NCBI GenBank assembly: GCA_963281255.1
Contig: OY725488.1
Location: 12,063,524 to 12,127,523, forward strand
Source: Aphrocallistes beatrix
Lineage: Eukaryota; Porifera; Hexactinellida; Sceptrulophora; Aphrocallistidae
Reading direction: 5' to 3'
Length of the DNA stretch: 64,000 bases
Shown: piece after piece, positions 38,201-44,200 of the stretch
How the letters are laid out: every line of letters starts with the position of its first letter
How positions within the stretch are numbered: position 1 is the stretch's first letter
Translations under genes and position numbers: made by a program
The notes under the pieces: model-generated
The model's database searches: none
What the model was told of the DNA's origin: nothing
The model's input: the letters and a program-made list of their open reading frames with translations, nothing else

Positions 38201-41200
38201 TCAGAACAAATGACGACTTACAAATTCAGAACAAATGACGACTTACAAAATCAGACAAATGCTGATACCCTAGGAGATCAAGTATAGTTCAATAATCTCC
38301 AGCTCCATCCCTGGTCCAAAATCCTAAAGTTACTCGGAGGTCTAATGTATAATAAGGAGTCGCAAGAATAAGACCTAAAACATGCGAAATAGGATTAAGA
38401 CCAAAGGGTACACAGTACATCCCCCTCACGAATAAAGATTCCACTTTCACACTCAATTAAGCACTATTTCAGACCTAAAATGCTCCATTTCGCTGTCCCT
38501 CTAACTTTAGGTCTTAATCCTACTTCGAAGGTTTTAGGTCTTATTCCTACTTCGAAAATATCGAAACCACATAACTCACAGTCAGCAAACATTTTAGGTA
38601 AGGCAACATGCCAATGGACTAAAAAATAAGTGAAATTAAAAATGGAGCCATGAAGCGGCCTTTGGGAATAAATTCTCCCAACGAGACGAATGAGTCTATA
38701 AGGATTGTTCAACCCAATTTGTAAACTGTTTACTCATCGTGGATGCCAACATTAATGTCTCACCTTTATTATTATTAATTTTAAGAATGTATAGATAAAA
38801 TTTATAATTTAGTATGCAATTACTACAATAATGTACAGAATACAGAGTTTAATATTAACCAAAAGTTGTTCACTTAAATAGAAGCCTCTGAGTCAGGTTA
38901 GGTGTAAACCTAGTTTGTACGTAGCCATAGCGATATTTCAGCTGATTGACAAGGAAGCGACCAAAGAACACAGCAGTGCACAACAGGTACTGAGATCCAA
39001 GTAAAAACACTGCGATTGATTCAAAAATGAAAGTAACAGAATCCTTGATATCATTAGCGTGTCTAAACGTTCCAATCTGATGTTCAGTAACGAGCACTGG
39101 CTTGTAGTAAGCAGTTCCGTAAAGATGATTGAATAGACACGGACCGTTTTGTAGAGCGAGAGTGAGTAGTGCGAAAACCCCGGCTAGAAATTCACCCAAA
39201 TTTAAGCACAGAATTGCTAATCCGAAAGACATGATGACAAGAAACTGATAACAGCTGATGATTGCTCTTCTGACCAATCTTTTATTGTTACTTCTAATTC
39301 TCAACTCTACTGACCTCCATCTTAGAGTTCTGTAGAACATCCGAGTGTGCTTAACCCAAATAAGGAAATAGATGAAGCTCAGTATTGGTACAAGAACAAT
39401 GTTAATGATCATCAGCTGTGGTACAGATCCCGTAGTGATGAGAAGAACTTCAAGCAGGCACGTGACTACCAGCAGGCGTCTTATGGAATGAAATGCAGTG
39501 GAATGGATGTTATGGAAGTTTTCATGAAGGAACTTCATCAGACAAATACCAAATGCTAGGAATATCAATACTCCTGATTGTCCAATGGATAGTATGATAG
39601 AATTGATCGGATTTTCATACATTAGCTTAGTGTGTAGATTTAATAATGGTGTTAACACTTTGGTGCAGTTTGAGTCACTAAATCTGTAAGCATTTGGTAT
39701 TTCAGCTAAACTATTTCCTAATAAATACCATAACATGGAACCAAACTCAGTGATGTTGATTATTAGTAGAAATATGTATTTAATGAACTCCGACTTGTGA
39801 TGGAAGGCTTGTTCTGAAAGATTTCCGAATGGATCTGATTTTGCCTTTTCAACGCAATGACGGTATGAGCGGATAAACTGTACTATCTTTCTCACGAAAT
39901 ATACATTCCAGATAATGGACACTAACGCACAGACAACAGTAAGTGGTAAAGCTATCACGTATCCAAAGGTTACATCTACATGTACATAATGAAACATTTT
40001 AATTGTATTTGGATGTGGACTTATTATCGAATAAGATTGCCTAGTTTTTATAGTCAATTAATTGATTAGTCTAAAATCTGATTTGTTGATTTACTGGAAA
40101 GTATTAGGTTTCAATGTCATTTTAAAACTATACAATTAACAGGAAAGTGGAAACATATTGCTCGAAATTAGACATTAGGCAATAAAAATAAGTTTAAAAT
40201 CGATTTCCAAATCACTGACAAGAAAATATTTGATTTGGGGCAGAAGATTTGGTACTATTTGTAGTTCCAATCAGATGTGAGGTCATGTAATTGAGTCACT
40301 ACGCATATACCCCGAATTTTAAATTGCTGATTCATCATGACGTCATCATAATGTAGAGACGGCTATGGCTCCACTAAGTTCAGACCTCAGACGAAAATGT
40401 CGCCTCATCATGGAATTATGACATCATTGTCACCTTTTTATAATTAGAATTTTCAGTTTCTCGACTTTAACTCAGTCACTTTAAGTGCTATCATAGAAGG
40501 ATGAAATTTTAATAGAATGTGTAGATTAATGTCCAACTCTCATCAAATAATGATGATTCAGAACCCTGTTATGACGTCATCATGACGCATCAAAATTGAA
40601 AAATTGGAAAATTTTGTGATTTTTCGAGTGATATCGATTATACCAGTAAGACAGATGTATTTAGAGATGTTATCTCCCATTTAATTAATCAATGTGACCC
40701 CAGGCGTTCAAAGGGCGCGTCCGCCAGCCGCGCAGCGCACGCTTGTGATCTTTAAAATAGAATATATTAGCATTCAAATCTTCATGTTTTCTTGTATTTT
40801 GCAATAAGTTTCATTGTCTAACCCATTGTTTTCGAAAAGTATATTAAAGGAGCCATAGATGAGCGCGTATTTTTCCAGGAGCGGAGGCTGGAGTTCGCTC
40901 CAATTATAGGTAAGGGAGCGTGGAGAGGGAGCGCGCTCCTAATTTTGAGGATTACAGTCAGGGTTGCTTATTGTGAACCACCAGGGGACCAAATAATATG
41001 TTATAATAAGGATAATTCATACTTGTATTAAGCGAACTTGGTTGATACAAATCCTATCTAAAAAATGAAATTGGGACCACGAGGTTAGTTCATAATAAAC
41101 GAATGTTCATATTAAGTAGGTTCATAATAAGCGACCCTGATTGTATTCATAATTCAGTTTGAGTAATTATAAACTCCCGCATCGTACTAAAGGCAGGCCT

Positions 41201-44200
41201 GGACTAACCAATAACCATATGGCAGATGTGGCATATGCCGCGGACCCGCGCTTTGGGGGCACTGAGCCTTTTGAATCCGTGTTTCATGTTAGAAAGTCCA
41301 GAGTCCGCTGGGCCCAGTTCGATGGGCTAAGTTTAGGTCCTCTATACTGTCTACAGACTGAGACCAATTATGTATTACATACTCAGGCTCAGTCGAGATG
41401 TTAACTAACCTTAACTTCTATGTACGTCATTTTGAGATGAAGTTAACTGCGTTAATTCAATCCGTTCGTGAACCTTTCATTCTCTCCTCGTTGAGAACTC
41501 TGCTTTAACTTTGCAGAAGTTCAATAAAATATTACCAAAAAAACAATGTAAACTGAGCTGACATAGTACGACACTGTTGTTATTGAAAAGTACAGTAGAT
41601 TTAGGAAAAATGTAATCATAAATATATATTCTTTCTGAGTGGGGCACAATTTTACACGCATACTACTACCCACCCAAGTTTAGCGATCAGTGCGCTAATG
41701 AGTCCTACTTTGATTGTTCGCTTCAGGAGCGAGGGGTTCCGCGTACAAAATATGCCGTGGGAACCACATAACCTTAATCTGGTCCTGGCTAAATGCTATA
41801 TGAATGTGAGTCATGTCATTATCACAAATAAACAACACAATAATGTACAAAATAAAGAGTTTAATATTAATCAAATGTGGCTCACTCAGATATAAGGCTC
41901 TGAGTCAGGTTAGGTGTAAACCTAGTTTGGACGTATCCATAGCGATATTTCAGCTGATTGATAAGAATGCGACCAAAGAAAAGAGCTGTGCATAACAGAT
42001 ACTGAGAAACAAGTAAAAACACTGCAATTGATTCAAGTATGAAAGTGGCAGAATTTTCTATATCATTAACGAGTCTAAACGCTTCAAACTGCTTTTCCGT
42101 AACAATCACTGGCTTGTAGTAAGCAATTCCGTAAAGATGATTGAATAGACACGGACCGTTTTGTAGAGCGATAGTGAGTAGTGCGAGGATATTGTCTAGA
42201 AATTCAGACAAATTTAAGCACAGAATTGCTATTCCGAAACAGCACATAACGACGAGAAACTGATAACAGCTGATGACTGCTCTTCTGACCAATCTTTTAT
42301 TGTTACTTCTTATTCTCAACTCTACTGACCTCCATCTTAGAGTTCTGTAGAACATCCGAGTGTGCTTAACCCAAATAAGGAAATAGATGAAGCTCAGTAT
42401 TGGTACAAGAACAATGTTAATGATCATCAGCTGTGGTAGGGATCCCGTAGTGATGAGAAGAACTTCGAGCAGGCACGTGACTACCAGCAGGCGTCTTATG
42501 TAATGAAATGCAGTGGAACGGATGTTATGGAAGTTTTCATGAAGGAACTTCATCAGACCAATGCCTAATGCTACGGATATCAATGGTCCTGATTGTCCAA
42601 TGGATAATATGATAGAATCGATAGGATTTCTATACAATAGCTTAGTGTGTAGAGTTAATAATGGTGTTAACATTTTGGTGCAGTTTGAATCATCATTGAG
42701 TTTGTAAGCATTTGGTATCTCAGCTAAACTATATCCTAACAAATACAATGACATGGAACCAAACTCAGTGATGTTGATTATTAGTAGAAATACGTATTTA
42801 ATGAACTCCGATTTGTGATAGAAGGCTTCTTCTGAAAGATTTCCGAATGGATCTGATTTTGCATTTTCAACGCAATGACGGTATAAGCGGATAAACTGTA
42901 CTATCTTTCTCACGAAATATACATTCCAGATAATAGACACTAACGCACAGACAACAGTAAGTGGTAAAGCTATCACGAATCCAAATATTATATCTACATG
43001 TAAATGAAACATTTTATTCGTGCTTGGATGTAGACTTATAATACTATTGAATAAGATCGCCCAGTTTTATAGTCAATAAATTGTCTAGGATGTTTTGATT
43101 TGTAGCCATTTTGTGATGTGGCCATTTTTTGCTGTGGCCGTTTTTTTGTGGCTGATTTATCTTCGCCAATTGCTTACTATTTAGTCCAAAATCTGATTAG
43201 TCATTGCTTTGTTGGATTAATTGAGACTTTGAGAGTAATATAGCTTTATTCTTGCAATCTTTAAAATTCAGACATTAGGCAATAATATTAAGTATTAAAA
43301 TTATTTTAGAGGACATTTAACGTTAATTTTGGCCACAGAGCATAATATTTGATTTTGGACAAAAGATGTGTTAACAATTGTAGTTCGAAAGTGTTGAATA
43401 CGATTTTCTCATTTTGAAAGTAAGATAATGGGGATATTTTAGTTACTATGCGACAACCTCCAAATATCCGGTACGAGCGCTGCTCCCAAAAGTGTCCAAT
43501 TTCGGAGGTTTATCTGTATACATATTTTGACACCTGTTTGGAAAATTTGTATTTTAAATTTCTTATAAGCAATATGTCAACAGCAAATATAGTGTATTTG
43601 AATGTGTAGAATCCGATTTTTTAAAAATGAATCAAAGAACAACACCCAAAAATCGTGGTGTAATTTTCACACCAAAATTGCCCTAAAAAGCATGTCATAG
43701 AGAAGTAAAAAATTCCACAATTTCTTATTCTACTCCTTTACCTGATCCTGATGTACTCTGTAGGATCTTCGTCCCACATCATCTGATCCTTCTGGGAGTG
43801 GCACATGAGGGGGAAGAGGAGAGAGAGGAAGAGAGGCTCGAAGTGGGGACGAATCAGTTTCCAGCTGACAGAGTGTGAGATGGAGTAAGCGAGGTAGGAT
43901 AGGGAGATCTGGAGGGTGGCGTCTGTGAGGAGAGTTCCCTTGGTGTGCTGATCCAACTGCTGTAGGATCAGTGTCACTACCTATATTTAGATACAACATT
44001 TATATCGTTATAACAAAATAGAATCTAACATCACATATCCCATTGATGCAGTCAGTCCTTAATATGAATTCATTCATTATGAACCAGTGGAGGAGATATG
44101 TTCGTTCGTAACAGGTCCTGTAATAAACACAAAAAAAAGTGAAAAAGGTGATTGCCGTTATAGACAGGTAGTGGCCGTATTACACAGTTTTAGGGTAGTA

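Larger units (their letters stand above)
17450..43741 (-). other. Importin intron 4 (26,292 bp) hosting the 7TM array
   Basis: Flanked by exon 4 (donor 43741-43740, gt) and exon 5 (acceptor 17451-17450, ag). The next largest intron found is 1.4 kb. It holds seven intact and two broken receptor genes, all on the host strand, plus many MITEs. Confidence 0.88.
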
